Notes under the pieces: generated by a model | Seen by the model: the letters and a program-made list of their open reading frames with translations, nothing else | Database searches by the model: none | Told to the model about the DNA's origin: nothing | In this document: one piece after another, positions 51,201-63,811 of the stretch | Position numbering within the stretch: position 1 is the first letter of the stretch | Layout: each line of letters opens with the position of its first letter | Assembly (NCBI RefSeq): GCF_021018805.1 | Contig: NC_086283.1 | Span: forward strand, 60,955,182-61,019,181 | Source of the DNA: Prinia subflava | Lineage: Eukaryota; Chordata; Aves; Passeriformes; Cisticolidae | Length of the DNA: 64,000 bases | Direction: 5' to 3' | Program-made: the position numbers and the translations under genes

Positions 51201-52265
51201 ATAGATGAATTATCTAAGAATTGTGCACTAGCCACAGAACTTATTGTATTTGAGGTTTAGAAAGGAAAATGGAGACTTACAATTATTAGCTAAATTATTT
51301 ATGTGGTTATAAATAAACAAATCAATAAAATAGCTACTCAGGGGAGCAGTGCTGAATAAAAGAATTTCATAAGTAAAATGGAGCTATCATAGCCATTTGG
51401 ATGCTAATAACCAGCTTCAGCTTGCACAGCTGTGCTGAATGACTGCTTGTTTTACCATACATGAGATTTGGGAACTCATCAAATAATTGAAAAATACAGT
51501 GAACTTCTGTAATTTTTAATTGGTAGTTAACTGGTATTTACACAGCTCTTTCAATTGCTGGTGCATATGAGGACAAGGATCTCGTACATGTCATAAAATA
51601 TGTCTGTAAGCCACAGCTCTTCCTGCAAATCCAAACCCACCTAATTGAAATTTTGTCTTCGGCAAAAGTATGAGTGTACTGCGAGTATCTATATGCAGAT
51701 GTGCTACTCCAAATGACAATTCCTAAGTGCCATCTTAATTGACAAATCTAGATAGGAGTTGAAAGAGGCTGACCTACAAGCACAGTTTTTTGCTAAGAGT
51801 CATGATATGGACTGAAACCTTGAGAAGATGATGCTTATCCTCCAGTCTTCTCTGGATTATTAGTGGCCATGGATGCTAATAGATATATTTTTAAAATTAC
51901 ATTTAGCTTTTCTGTAAGTGGGAAGACATTAAATATGTACCAGTGTTGCTTTCCTCCCTTAGCTAAAACACTAGTGTTCGAAAAATGCTGAGAAGAAAGG
52001 AAGAGCTGGCAAAAGAGTACCTGCTTAGAAATTAATGAACCTGCAGGCATGCCAAAAGTGAATTTAAGTGCTCAAATTCTTCTCATGACAAAGCAAAAAA
52101 TATCAAAGTTTCTAATGTCTAATGTCACTCATTTGCTGCTTGTCTCTCCATTTCCTTCCCCTTCCTTTTCTCTTATTTGTGTCTACATTTTTAGTCCAAC
52201 CATTTTGGAACTGCACTTTCCTGAGAGCTCACTGATGTTTTACTTAATCTGTAGAAAGTACTTTC
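48226..52265. other. Unique AT-rich DNA, no gene recognised
   Basis: Contains a weak exon-like segment at 48944-49013, a T run at 49546-49561 and a 23-24 bp tandem duplication at 50774-50820. Nothing else recognised. Confidence 0.5.
50774..50820. repeat. 23-24 bp tandem duplication
   Basis: AAATGAAGAG or AAATGAAAAT followed by TTTTGTGATGGT occurs twice head to tail. Confidence 0.85.
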
Positions 52266-52660
52266 AAAAAACAGAGAAAAGGGGAAAGGGGAACGGGGAA
52301 AGGGAAGTTCAGGGAAGTTGGAAAGGAAAGGAAAGGAAAGGAAAGGAAAGGAAAGGAAAGGAAAGGAAAGGAAAGGAAAGGAAAGGAAAGGAAAGGAAAG
52401 GAAAGGAAAGGAAAGGAAAGGAAAGGAAAGGAAAGGAAAGGAAAGGAAAGGAAAGGAAAGGAAAGGAAAGGAAAGGAAAGGAAAGGAAAGGAAAGGAAAG
52501 GAAAGGAAAGGAAAGGAAAGGAAAGGAAAGGAAAGGAAAGGAAAGGAAAGGGGAAAAGGGAAAGGGGAAAGGGGAAAGGGGAAAGGGGAAAGGGGAAAAG
52601 TGGAGGGGGGAAGTAAAAGGTAGAAGGGAAGGAGAAGGGCAAGAAAATGGAAAAAAGAGA
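52266..52660 (+). repeat. (GAAAG)46 pentamer array in a purine tract
   Basis: 52321-52550 is 230 bp of GAAAG without a single interruption, 46 units. On both sides (52276-52310, 52551-52600) the unit changes to AAAGGGG. The strand is purine only from about 52319 to 52600 and purine-rich beyond that. Such mirror-symmetric homopurine DNA can form triplex structures. The perfect array implies recent expansion and length polymorphism. Long reading frames across it (Lys/Glu/Arg repeats one way, Phe/Pro/Leu/Ser the other) are artefacts. Confidence 0.97.
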
Positions 52661-52780
52661 GAGTGAGAAGAAGGGGAATTGGTATGGGAAAATCAAGGAG
52701 AAGCAAGAAAGTGCAAGTGTGTTAATTTGAAATAAATTTTTGGAACTTTTCTGCTGAATTTCCTCTCCACTCCCAGTCTT

Positions 52781-52806
52781 CTCTCTCTCTCTCTCTCTCT
52801 CTCTCT
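52781..52806. repeat. (CT)13 microsatellite
   Basis: Thirteen CT units, about 180 bp past the pentamer array and with the pyrimidines on the opposite strand to it. Confidence 0.95.
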
Positions 52807-54681
52807 TACTTTCTTTTTTTTAACTTACATAACTTGTACTTACCTTGCAGTGATTTCTGGGAATGCACAAGAAAATTTATACTGTGAAGGACAAATGCAG
52901 TTGAATCATTCATAAAGGAAGCCACAGTAGCCATTAACTGATGGAGTCCTCCTTTCTAATGCTAGCAACCTTAGTCCTTCAGAGGCTGTGATGCTGTTTC
53001 CCTTCCACAATGTGTGCTCTGTGCCATGTTCCCCTCAGTGTCTGCCAGTAGTCAGACATTATAAAGAATAACTCCTTCTGCATAGTGGAGTGTAAATTTC
53101 TTGAGTGTTAGACCATAGATGTATTAAAATAATACATCTTTTAAAATAATGTCACATAATGTATATATGAATAATAATTAGAAAATAAACCAGCCAGGAA
53201 TGACAATAATCTATATTAAATCACAATATAATTCTTCCCAGGGTTGTTCTTGTCACCAGAGATTTAGCTGCAAATTTACACAGCAGTACTGCTACATTCT
53301 CTGCTTTGTAAATCTTGCTAACTGGTAATGGGGATTGTCAACTCCTGAGCCCAATGAATTTATCTAAACAGATACACATCTGTTGTATGTGAAAGTACTT
53401 ACTGAGTGGGCATTCTATTCCCATTGAGACAAAAGAGTCACCAGTGAGGCATATGATTTTTTCCTTCAAAACTCAGTATTTGGGGCAGAAGCAAGACAAA
53501 ATAAAAAATTTAGGGGATTTTTTAATCACAGACCTCCTTGCAATGATGACAGCAAGTCATATGAGTGAGTCTGAATTAATGAAGTCTAAATAGGTGGGAT
53601 TCCTCTGCTCTGTATACATTAGAAAACACCCAAACCCTAGAACTTGGCCTCTATCTGGAGGACATTAATAGGTGAAACACTGAAAAAACCCCATCAGTGA
53701 GAAGGTACAAATTAAGTAAGAGCCTCAAGCAAGATACAGCTGGACTTCCTGCTGGTGTTTGATCTGTTTCTGTTACTCTTGCACATAAAAACAACAAGCA
53801 AGTTTTAGATACCACAGGAAATCATACCAGTTAATGGTATTTACTGCCATATTTTAGAATGTTTCTATAAAAACTTGAGACATATGTAAAACCACCAAGA
53901 CTTTCTGAGAAACAAAAAAAGATTAAGTTATTAAGTTTTCATTCCTTGTCTAAATGGTTTATGAAGTTAAGAGCATCTGATTGTTGCTCAGCAACTTTGA
54001 AAATACAGCAATTAATTAGATACTCTGCACATTTAAACAACTAAATTCCGGCAGCCATTTATTAAAGACATTTGTTCACACTCTTTCCAGTTGAGCTTTC
54101 TGCATTTATGGATGTTAAACTGCCAATGTCTGAGGGGTTTTGTTGTGGGTGTTTTTCAACCTTTGGTTCAAATAGGAAAACCTAGTTTAAAGCAGTGGTT
54201 TTATCTGCTTACTGAAGCCTGACAGGACCTCTCAAGAACAATACTTTTGTTTCTCTTTTGAAGGCATATTTCTTTTGCTTTTTAATGGTGATAATGTATA
54301 AATATCTCTGCTTAGAGTTTCAGCAGAACCTTGGAAAGGCAGTGGTAGATGAAATGAAACAAACAATGAGAAGGGCTAAAAGGACTAAAAGGGATCCTTT
54401 TATCCCTGGATAATTCCATGTATCCTTATAGCTATAGCAGAATTGTTCTAGTTTGATAGTCTGTCTCTTTTAATGACCACATCTAAATATTTTATGTGAA
54501 GTTTATGAAATTATAATGTGTAGACACTCTAGGACTCACCATCCACTTTAAAAATACCCTGCTATTCTCTTCATTTAATGGTAGACCTCTGTAATGATAT
54601 GTGACTCTTCTGAACTTTATTTGAAGTAATGCAAGCAAAGGCCAAATACTTTCTGAAAGTAATTCCCAATCCTATAATTTT
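52807..54681. other. Unique AT-rich DNA, nothing recognised
   Basis: No repeats of known family, no exon-like structure noted. Confidence 0.55.
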
Positions 54682-54724
54682 TGTTTGTTTTTTTTTTTTG
54701 TTTGTTTGTTTGTTTGTTTGTTTG
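54682..54724. repeat. T run followed by (TTTG)n
   Basis: A T stretch and then about seven TTTG units. Confidence 0.93.
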
Positions 54725-54998
54725 AAGATATCTCCATCTATGTTCATATACACAGGTGCGGGTTGTCTGTATAGGGGAATAAATTTAGTTTTCTTTCAAC
54801 TGAGTGCTCAAGGCTTCCACAAAAATTCATAGCGGCTGCAGGGCTGGCAGGTAAACTCAGAAAAGTGTTTCCTAACAAGGGTGCGAGACATTTCCATGCA
54901 GTGTCAGTACTTCAGAATTGCTGTGGTAGTCCATTAAACTTACATAAAGCTATCACAGAAGGAAAAGGAATTTTTTGCCAATCAAAACCTTAATTAGG

Positions 54999-55024
54999 TT
55001 TTGTACCCTAATTAGGGTACAAAA
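54999..55024. repeat. Perfect 26-bp palindrome
   Basis: The sequence TTTTGTACCCTAA is followed directly by its exact reverse complement TTAGGGTACAAAA, with no spacer. It overlaps a second inverted repeat just to the left (AAAACCT at 54984-54990 with AGGTTTT at 54996-55002). The centre is TAATTA. Confidence 0.97.
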
Positions 55025-57929
55025 TTAACATCCAAATAAACAGCAATATCTTTTTTACTGTGACCCTGGATATTGCTGCTTATCCCCAACAGAATTTTAC
55101 AAAACACCTATTATATGTTAAGAATTTTCTTTGTTCTTTATCTCTTTTGCCTTGACATCCAATTTTCCGCTATCTACTACTGCTTTTTCTGCTTCAAACA
55201 CCCTCCACATCCCCATTCCCCATCCTTAAACAAAGGTACCCAGCTAGTGGTTTAGAGACCGTACAAACCTAGGAGACATGAATTTAAAACACTTTTCCTA
55301 GTGCTTCCACTTGTTTGAAAAGGACTGCATTTAAGGCCTTTTTAAACTGTAATTTCTCACACACCAGAAAATCAGTTAGCCTCAAGATACTGGGCTTTCC
55401 TGCCAGTGAAGGACACTATTCTTGTTCCTGTTCTTAGAGCATTGACAAGTTCTTGAAGTTACAGTAAGCTCTTGGTATCTGGCAAACCTAATGTTCCTTA
55501 GCCAATACTCATTCAATAATAATTGTGTGGGTTTTGATTGGGATAACCTGGTGAGGAATTTAACTCCCTTTTTGCAAGAGGACTGTGACGCACTGCAAAT
55601 GTTGGTGATTCTGTTACATATTTTCATATTTTCAATATTTACAGTGCATTGTAGGAACAAAGTTTAAGTGTTCATTGGTGATCAAGCTCTAAAATCACAT
55701 CATCAGGAGAAATTAATTCTATGATGAATCAGGAAACCAGAGCGATTTCCACCTGGAGAGGATGAGACTTTGCCTCTTGCTCACGGGGTGAAGAATTAGG
55801 CCACTGGAAGCAGTTGCAGCATTCCATGTTTTAAAAATTAAATTAGTGTACACCCAATGCCTATTCCAGTGATACAGAGCCAGGCAGTTTTATGATGCTC
55901 ATGTTGTAGTTCCCTCTGCATGAGGGTCTGTGAAGTGGCCTAGGGGGCATTCTTTAATAACCAAAAGGCACAGTCCCTTTTTCACCAGGTGGTATTTGTT
56001 CTCTGAAGTCATGGGTTGATCTTTCAGCAAATCAGATGCTTTCGGCTTTCAGATGCCAAAATCACATGAAATGCACAATACAAAAGGATGATACAGCATA
56101 AATTGATACAGATTTGTTTCCACTCCTTGTCTTTGCTTTAACATCCTTAATCCCTCTGAAACAAAGACCAAAGACCCAGGACCTGAAGAAAAGCAGCAAG
56201 AGCAAGAAAAATCTAGTTTGCTGTATTCCCTTAGGCTTTTTTTCTGGATACCTTTCATCTGTCTTCCTTTCCAGAAGAAATCTATACTGCATCTTCCAGC
56301 ATATTGGTCAGATATTCAGCCTTGTCCTCTTACCTGACGTGGATTAAAGTTCCATCGCTGATTGCTGTATTAATAACTGTGAAGTCACAGCCTTGAGTTA
56401 CACCTGCTGTGTGTGTCCTCTCTTTTCTCTACATTTTAATTTCAACCATGAAATTTTCTTACTACTCTGGAAATCTTTCCATGCTGGGCTTGCTGATAGG
56501 AAGCTGACCTTGTGCATGATGTTATTCTCTATGGTAAAAATTTGGAATAGACATGCCCATGTACAAGTAAATGTGTAGAATAAACTGGTCATACTTTGAG
56601 AAACCTGAACAGCCTGAATTTGTAGTAAGAAATGGTAGATGAAAATCTCAGTAATTGTATCTTACTGTTGAAAAAAGAATTCCTAAAATTCCCTTACTTG
56701 GTAGAACCTATTTTGTCAAGATATAGTTTGATCACAGAATTCTAGGACGGTGTTATGTAATTTCAATTTTGAAGAAAGTAAACCATTGTGTTTCACATAG
56801 AGCTTTCTACCAAACAAGATGACTATATATGCCTTTTGAAAGATGGGGTTCAGGATAAAAGGAGCCGTATATCCCTGAGTGTAGTCTGTCAAGCTTTCAT
56901 CATCAGAGTCAAGTCAGGCATGTCCTGTGTACTCAAAATTTTTAGTCAGTGGTCTTCATTTTGCCTCTTTCCTTCTATTGCCAGCAGGCAATATCTGTGT
57001 ATACAGAAACTGAGTGCAAAAAGATTGACACAACAATACAATGGTGACTTTGCCAAGCTGTGAAAGGATCACCAGGAGGTGAGAAATGCTTACCCAGGCC
57101 CAAAGAGCACTGCCAAGCTCTGCTGCTGCCAGCCTCAGCTCACTCCAAGCAGTTCATGTTTCCTGCCTGTCTTGCCGGCGTTGAACAACAGTGAACACTA
57201 AAGGTCTTGTAACAGATTCAGCAGGACAGTGAAAACAAGAAACCCAAAGTGTCTGTGTTAAACCAAACTGTGAGTTGAAACAGCAAATGTGCAGGTGGTG
57301 GCAGAAGGCATGAAATCACAAGTAATTATAACCAGAATTCACCTAAACTGTCTGTTTTTTTTAATATGTATGCATGAAGGAAGGCTGAAGAAGACCTAAT
57401 AGCTCACTTACTGGAGCCTGCTGATCCCTTTGTGAGCTTACTCACTAGTCCATATGCATAGCCAAAAAAATGTAATGGATAATAATTTACTACCACATCA
57501 GTGAGCTGAAATGCTTCAGTAATAAATCTGATGAGCACCAAAACTGGTGAATAGGAGCATTTAGACTGCTCAATTAAGAGCTGATAGAAAGTGAAATCTT
57601 CCTGGTAGGTGCAAGCATCATTGAAGCTCTGCTCAAAAGGATACAAAGTGCAGGAACTGCATATATTAAGAAAATCTGGAAGAAGCTCAAGACCACTTTA
57701 AGAGAAGGTAATTTATTCATTTAACTTAGGAAATAATGAAAGCAAGACATGGTAGAAGTCCCTAAAGAAATAAATAAAACATTTCAACCTGACCTCACCA
57801 CCAACACCACCAGTAAATCAGAAACTTTGCAGAGAGTTGGGCAGAAGTCCATCTTGGTGTTCTACTGAAGATTTGAGAGACCAGAGAAGAGTATTTAACA
57901 CATTCTTTCCCCCATACCCTGCCTCTTCT
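55025..57929. other. Unique AT-rich DNA, no gene recognised
   Basis: Frames up to 92 codons without motifs. A GC-richer block around 57060-57190 is unassigned. Confidence 0.55.
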
Positions 57930-58215
57930 TTCTTATCCATCCTCACTCTAAAAATATATTTCTTTACATCTAGTGTAATTTATTGTCTTTCAATTTATGT
58001 CTAACGCATATTCTTTTGCCTTCATGCATCTCCATCTTTGTAATGGCCATCAACTTTTTGGAAACATTGATAAGATCTCTCCTTCCCTCTTTCTTCCCCA
58101 AGCTGAACCAGCCCACTTCCCTCAGATTCTCTCTACATATCCGGCTGCAGCCCCTCAAATGTTGTGGTGGCTCTATCCCCTCCACATTCCCAGAAACTAG
58201 CAGGAGAGGTTCCTG
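57930..58215 (-). mobile_element. Old CR1 LINE fragment, minus strand
   Basis: Divergent CR1. The plus strand has TTGATAAGATCTCTCCTTCC and CCAAGCTGAACCAGCCCAC, corresponding to the conserved region that encodes the C-terminal signature. A minus-strand 85-codon frame keeps LREVGWFSL at residues 35-43, followed by a basic stretch and DLI. Both CR1 termini are missing. Confidence 0.78.
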
Positions 58216-58819
58216 TGTATCATCCACATCAGTTTTTCCCCTATTACTATGTTAGGCAAAGAATTACCTGAAGACCTTGCATAATTCTTGGGGTTTTTTT
58301 TCTGGTTTAAGACATGGAAGGTGAAGTACAACTGGTTCTAGTACCATAAAGGAAGGTTTTGCTCCTTCTAATAGCCACACCATACCAAGGAAAGGGAAAA
58401 CCCTGTCCTACCAGACAGTCATTGGTCATGAAAGAGCAAACAGTTACAGCGAGCATATGTCCTAATTAAAACAATTGGCTTTCCTTTTGTGCTTGCACTA
58501 TTGCAGGCCAAATACAAGCACATCTTCCAGAGCTCTCAGCTGCCTACCAGGACTGAGTCACTGGTGAAAGGGACAGACTTCTCCTCAGAATCTGACCATG
58601 TCCAGGGCCCATGGCACAATATTTTTGCTGCAACGTCATCTAACACTTATTTAAAAACACATAGCTAATATTCTAGGAAAGGCTCATTAGTTGTTACCTC
58701 CTGATTTTTCTTTGTTCTGTTCATTCTTTATTTACAAATCTATGTTTCCAAGGACTAATCTATCATCTTTTGTATGAAAAAGTCTCTGTGTTTTGGAGTT
58801 AAGATATGTGCAGCCAAAA
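58216..58819. other. Unique DNA, nothing recognised
   Basis: Short stretch between an old CR1 and a solo LTR. Its last bases CAAAA are the left target duplication of that LTR. Confidence 0.55.
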
Positions 58820-59477
58820 TGTTATAAATGCCAATACGATATTCCAAGTAAAATAATAATTTGGTTTATTAATAAAGATCAAATCACAGAATTTCGATAA
58901 ACCCACCAACAGCAGAGATACTTGACAGAGCTTTCCCGGGAAATGCCAAGGGTGAACCGTGAGATACAGGGTCTGGCAGTCTGCTATCTCCCCCAACGGT
59001 TCACAAATTTGCCCGGTTCGGGGCTTGGTTTTTATACACTTTATTCTGCCCTCGGCAATATTTCCCCATATTTCCCATTGTTTCCTGACTAGCTATACAA
59101 ATTCAGGAGTTTCCCCTACCAGGCTGGAAAGAGTTCTTTTCTCAGTTCATATGTTAATGTCCAGTTTCTATAGATCCTTATGGCTGATGAATGATCGATA
59201 TATGGGTGATGACCGGAGAGGGAGTGGTCAGGAACCGTTGATGTTTCTGCCACCTTGTCTCGATGGGTCTCTGCCGGTGCTCGAGGAGGCTGTTCCGTTT
59301 CTGTAAGCCTATTGTCCCTTTTCTGAATGGAGGCGCCTGCTTTTTCAGGGTTGTTAGTTTCACCATCTGCTGCAAGGTCTCCTAAAACATAGGCTTTTAC
59401 CCCATACAACTTTATACAGTTTTATAGTTTTCCAATTTACCATAAGAACATGAATTAATCATTTCACATTTTTCACA
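58820..59477 (-). mobile_element. Solo ERV LTR, copy B, minus strand
   Basis: 658 bp, the reverse complement of the family at 41738-42388, with TGTTATAAATG at the left and TTTTCACA at the right on the plus strand. Perfect 5-bp flanking repeats CAAAA (58815-58819, 59478-59482) support an intact insertion and an ERVL/ERV3-like integrase. Minus-strand TATAAAAA (complement of 59029-59036) and AATAAA (complement of 58865-58870) are intact. A 76-bp block at 59118-59193 is identical to 42020-42095 of copy A although other parts differ. No internal proviral sequence is present. Confidence 0.92.
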
Positions 59478-59482
59478 CAAAA

Positions 59483-62106
59483 TATTGTTAAATTTCCATA
59501 TTTTAGTGTGCCCCGGTTTTGTGTTTCCAAGGTTTGGGTTTAAGTTTTAAGTTCATTAGATATTTCTGAAGATACGTGCAATCTAAGTTGATCTCAAATG
59601 CTGTTCTTAACATTAAAGGATTTTTTATCTTTCTTTTTAATGTATTTAAAAATCTGTCAGTGTCTTGTTGAAAAAAGTTTCCTTGAATACAAGACTTCCT
59701 GAATCTTGCCAGAGTGAGTGCTGGCTAAACCCTTACATCAACACTGAACCCAAAAGTTGTGGTCTTCTTTAGTTTTTATAAAGAAACTTCAGACTTAAAG
59801 ATTTCCTTTGTAAGCCTGAATGTAGATATCCCTTGACACATGTGCTACCTTTGCATTTTGAATATTTCAGTGTCGAGTATCTTCGCCTTCTGCTGTTCCT
59901 TTGAGTACTGCACTTAATTGAAGGGGATTGTTGCATAAACATAAATGTGAAGGTGATCAGTGTGTGTGCATTTTTGTCCTGAACAGATGGAATAATGCTA
60001 TACTCACGTTATGTCACTGATATAAAACGATTTATCTGATGCACAAAGACTTTTATGTTTATGATATGTAAGGAATCTATTATTACACAGTAACATGTAT
60101 AACTATGTAGATTCTACAGTGAGCTTAAACAGATGTCTGTAGAAGAGTGTTTGATTTTTATGTCAATTGAATATAATTTGCTGCAGTACAGGGAAAAAAA
60201 CCTCCAAACAAAACCCCCACCCCCAAATCCCCTAAAGCATTCAACTTTGAAATTGCACGAGAAATCAGAACAGGTGATTTAGGAAATAGCCATGAAGTAT
60301 ATGTCTAAGAACTGAAGGGAAGGTGCCAAGACAATAAGGATGTTGACGTATTTCTGGTTTTGAAGGAACAAGAGAGTTAAAAGGGCATCACTAAATGTCT
60401 CTTCACTGTCTCTTCACCTCTCTGTTCTTATGATGTATCGTGGCATTAGACTTGTAATCCAAACAGGGAAGAGAATCCAGCCACACTTACTCAACTGGAC
60501 AGCTTCTACAAAGTCAAACTATTCAGCAAGATAGAAGCTGTAGAGAAGAATCCCAGAGCCAGATTAATGATTCCAACAGAAAATGACTTTACCTTCACTT
60601 CAAAGGTCCGATGATTCATAATAAGGATTCCTACTTCCCACCTTCCCTTTGTAGGAAAAGATTGGCACCAGTTGCTCCAAGGGAGACAAAAGCTGAATTC
60701 AGTTACAGAATGAGAATCTAAAGGTTCATAATTCAGAAAAGTATGCAGGTTTCCACTTTAGACTCCCTCAAAGTAACATGCACTCTTCACAATGAAACCA
60801 ACCAAAAGCCACACCCACAAATTTCTATCTTTGTTTATTTGTCTCACTTCTTGAAATAAAAGTAATAAAACAATGAAGAAGTGAACTGACCCCCGTGAAG
60901 AGATTTCCTAAAACAGTTACATCAAAACGATACAATACACTGAATAAATATACATACACGCATCTATAACTCAGAAGGCAATGTAAATATTTGAATGCTT
61001 CTCTTATATTGTTAGGCATATATATATATGTATATATGTGTAGATACTAAAAAAAAATAGCCAAATACTTTTTTATGTGTTGGGGGGGATTATGGAATAA
61101 AACAAAAAATTCCAAATCCCCAGAATATGTTTTTTTCTTCCTGAGATTATATGAGGTTTTTACTGTCTTGCATAGCTTTTCCGATAAAGAACATCTTGCC
61201 ATTTGCAGGTGTTTATTCCTTAGCAAATAACTTTGTAAAAATTAATTTATCCATTTCTCCTAAGGGTCTGTTAAAGAAAGCCAAATAAAGTGGGCTTTTA
61301 TTACTTTAAGTGACAGTGCTCCTATTTAATTTTCTATTATAATGTGGAGCTTTATGTGTTTTGCTGCAGCTGTAAGAAAAAACCAGCGATGACAGATCTC
61401 AGTATATCATATTCTGCGTGTATCTTTCCATCTAATCTAGCAATACGTGTGCAGAATGGGAGTCTGGCTGTTTTCTGAGTTAGATGAACATTGTCCAACA
61501 GCACTATTGTGATTGCGGGTGCTTTTCTAGCAGCAGAGTCATATCAGAAATGCTGAAGCAATTTGGCTGAAGGTCAATCTCTACGGGGCTAGACTGCAGG
61601 TATGGGCAGCTGCATATCTGAAGTGAGACATCACAAAAATTGCTCTTAGACTTCTGAAACCAGTGTTGTGTTTTCCTACCCACGTCCTTTCACTCTAGCT
61701 GTTGAAAGGATGAGATGTCTGTAAAATGAGTTCAGTTTGGGGGGCACACTTGAGCTGTCTTTTGCAAACCGAATAAATATTCTAGGAATTTTTGCTCCAG
61801 GCATTTCGATGTGAGCAGCCCCTACTGGGTCCCTTGTTTACCTATATTTGCAAATGACAGAGGGAAATTATAAGCAGAAGTGCTGGAAAAAAGCTCCAAC
61901 TGTGAATGTGTGCTTCTTTGGCAAGAGATGTGATAAAATTCTGTAAGCAATGTAACTCCACTAATGACAATAATGAAGCTGCCTTTTATTAAGTTTTTAT
62001 TGTATGATATATATTATTATATATTTATTTTTTATAAGAAATAAAAGTTATAATAAAATAATATTAATAAGATTATATAGAGTATAATAAAAATAATAAT
62101 ATTCAA
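59483..62106. other. Unique AT-rich DNA, no gene recognised
   Basis: A (TA)n run lies at 61017-61040 and a very AT-rich block at about 61990-62105 carries several AATAAA motifs on both strands. No coding signature. Confidence 0.55.
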
Positions 62107-62439
62107 TCAGTTTCTTTTTCTTTCAGTGAATCTTAGAGTTCTGATGTGACCTGTTGTAGTGTCTAAAGCCAGAGATCTACTCAAAAATAAGCTGGTGTTG
62201 TCTTTTGCTGTGCTGTTCTCTGAAGCTGTTTGCAGGGACATAAGCCCTGTACGTGGGCTTTCTGAGACCATGTCTCTCCTCACAGGATTGACAAATCTAC
62301 CTCTTCGCTGGAGAGACGGTTCCAGTGGCTGACTGTTCTCATTGTGGGCTGGCTCCTGGTGCTGAACCAAGACTGAACACCAACCACTTCTGAAGGAGTT
62401 GTCATCCCTCTTCAACAAAGCTGTGCTTTTTGTCTCCAT
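62107..62439 (-). other. Unassigned 110-codon open frame
   Basis: A minus-strand frame beginning METKSTALLKR and ending RFTERKRN, rich in Arg, Ser and Thr, with balanced codon use compared with the surrounding AT-rich DNA. An in-frame TAA lies eight codons upstream of the ATG, so if real it would be a short protein or a last exon entered by a splice site inside the frame. The downstream minus-strand sequence is AT-rich with polyadenylation-like AATAAA motifs. I recognise no family. Chance remains the simplest reading. Confidence 0.15.
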
Positions 62440-63108
62440 ATGACATAGGTGATAATAGAGTTAATATTATAGACGTATTTTCAGATGTCTTGCAGGCTTA
62501 GAGACAATGATGTGGTCATTTTTTTGATGTTTGTCTGTAAATGGAAATTTTATCAGTATATTGAATTCTTGGGACTCTGTTGATGTGTGCTACCATGTGG
62601 TAAACTGGCACAGTTTAGAATTGCTAGACTGTGATTTGGTCACAAAGGCATTAGAAATTCAGGTGCAGGATGAAAAATATTATTGTGCAGACTATACAGA
62701 GTGTAAATACTGTAGTATGCTGCCTTTGGATATTTGTTAAGATGTGTGGCTCTGTTCTGGAGATGTTTGTAATGTACCAAGTGTTGCTTATATTTCTACA
62801 GCTAACATAAAGCCTGAAGCCTAAATAGTATCCTCTGTCAGGTCAGTAGAAATGTGGTCATATGGTTACCCCATCTTCATTTTGTAAAGGAAAAGTGTTC
62901 CACCGGAGCTGAGGTTGGTAATAACAATAGGCTGTGATAAAAGAGAGCTCAAAACTTAACTGTATTGACTTTCCTAGGCTGTCTAGACTTGAGTTTGAAT
63001 AACTTCTCTAGTATCCTCATGATGCAGAAGTTGTGGTGTGTTGGTCTTCCTTTGTCTAGAGGAAAGTATATTCTGAAATGTAGACTTGTTTTCCTCTGTC
63101 TACCCTTG
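62440..63108. other. Unique DNA, nothing recognised
   Basis: No gene or repeat recognised before the LTR at 63109. Confidence 0.5.
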
Positions 63109-63811
63109 TGTCTTGGTTTGGAAAAACAGGTATCTGTCAGGGAAAACTGGACTTTCCCTTGGAATGGAGAATGTAAAACCCCCTCCCTCCAAATTATTAC
63201 AATTTTGCAATTAGGAGCTTTCAGGCAAAAAATATGGGACTAGAAATAACAGTTCTTTACTAGGAATAATAAAGAAAAAACCACAAGCAAACAAACAAAA
63301 GTCCTAGATAACCCTGACGGAATCAGGAATAAGACCTGGCACCCTGTTGGCCAGGGTGTTGGAAGCAGTCCAAATAATTCCTCCTGGAATGACAGATGTG
63401 GTTCTGTTGGAGTAGAGATGATCCTGTAGTGGTGGAGAGATGGGTCCAGTCTTCCTCTGAGAATCCAGTGGAAAAGAGGATGCTCCGCTGTTCTGAATCT
63501 CAGGTTTTATCTAGGTAGGAATGCTTGGCTCCTCCCACTGGGTAAAGCATCTCACATTGGAATGATTTAATTTTATCCGTCATTCAGTGAGCCTTAATGG
63601 CTCATTAACAGCAGATATCCCCTGGAGGGAGGATGGGTTGTGGAAGAGATAAAGAACATTGCCTAACCTGGTTTTAACAGCTGGCCCGTTAACAGAAGGC
63701 ATCCACCCCCTCCCCCCGGAGTTAAAAGAGATAAAGGGAAAAAAAAATCTCCTCAACTGGTTGCAACAGATGAAATAGAATAGACATTTTTTGGTTAGAT
63801 AACCCAAGACA
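63109..63811 (-). mobile_element. Solo ERV LTR with TGTCTTGG ends
   Basis: 703 bp bounded by TGTCTTGG and its reverse complement CCAAGACA, an 8-bp terminal inverted repeat. The flanking 5-mers are CCTTG (63104-63108) and CATTG (63812-63816), a target duplication with one difference, which fits an ERVL-like element. On the minus strand GATAAAA (complement of 63505-63511) is the likely TATA box and AGTAAAGAAC stands where the polyadenylation signal should be. The sequence resembles an abundant passerine LTR family that I know from memory. No internal region is present. Confidence 0.87.

Noticed and set aside
52049..52706. Overlapping open frames of 205, 171, 150 and 101 codons
   Set aside because: They are translations of the GAAAG array in several frames of both strands. 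A stop-free pentamer repeat always yields such frames.
61180..61400. AT-rich block resembling a conserved non-coding element
   Set aside because: The impression rests only on composition; conservation cannot be judged from one sequence.
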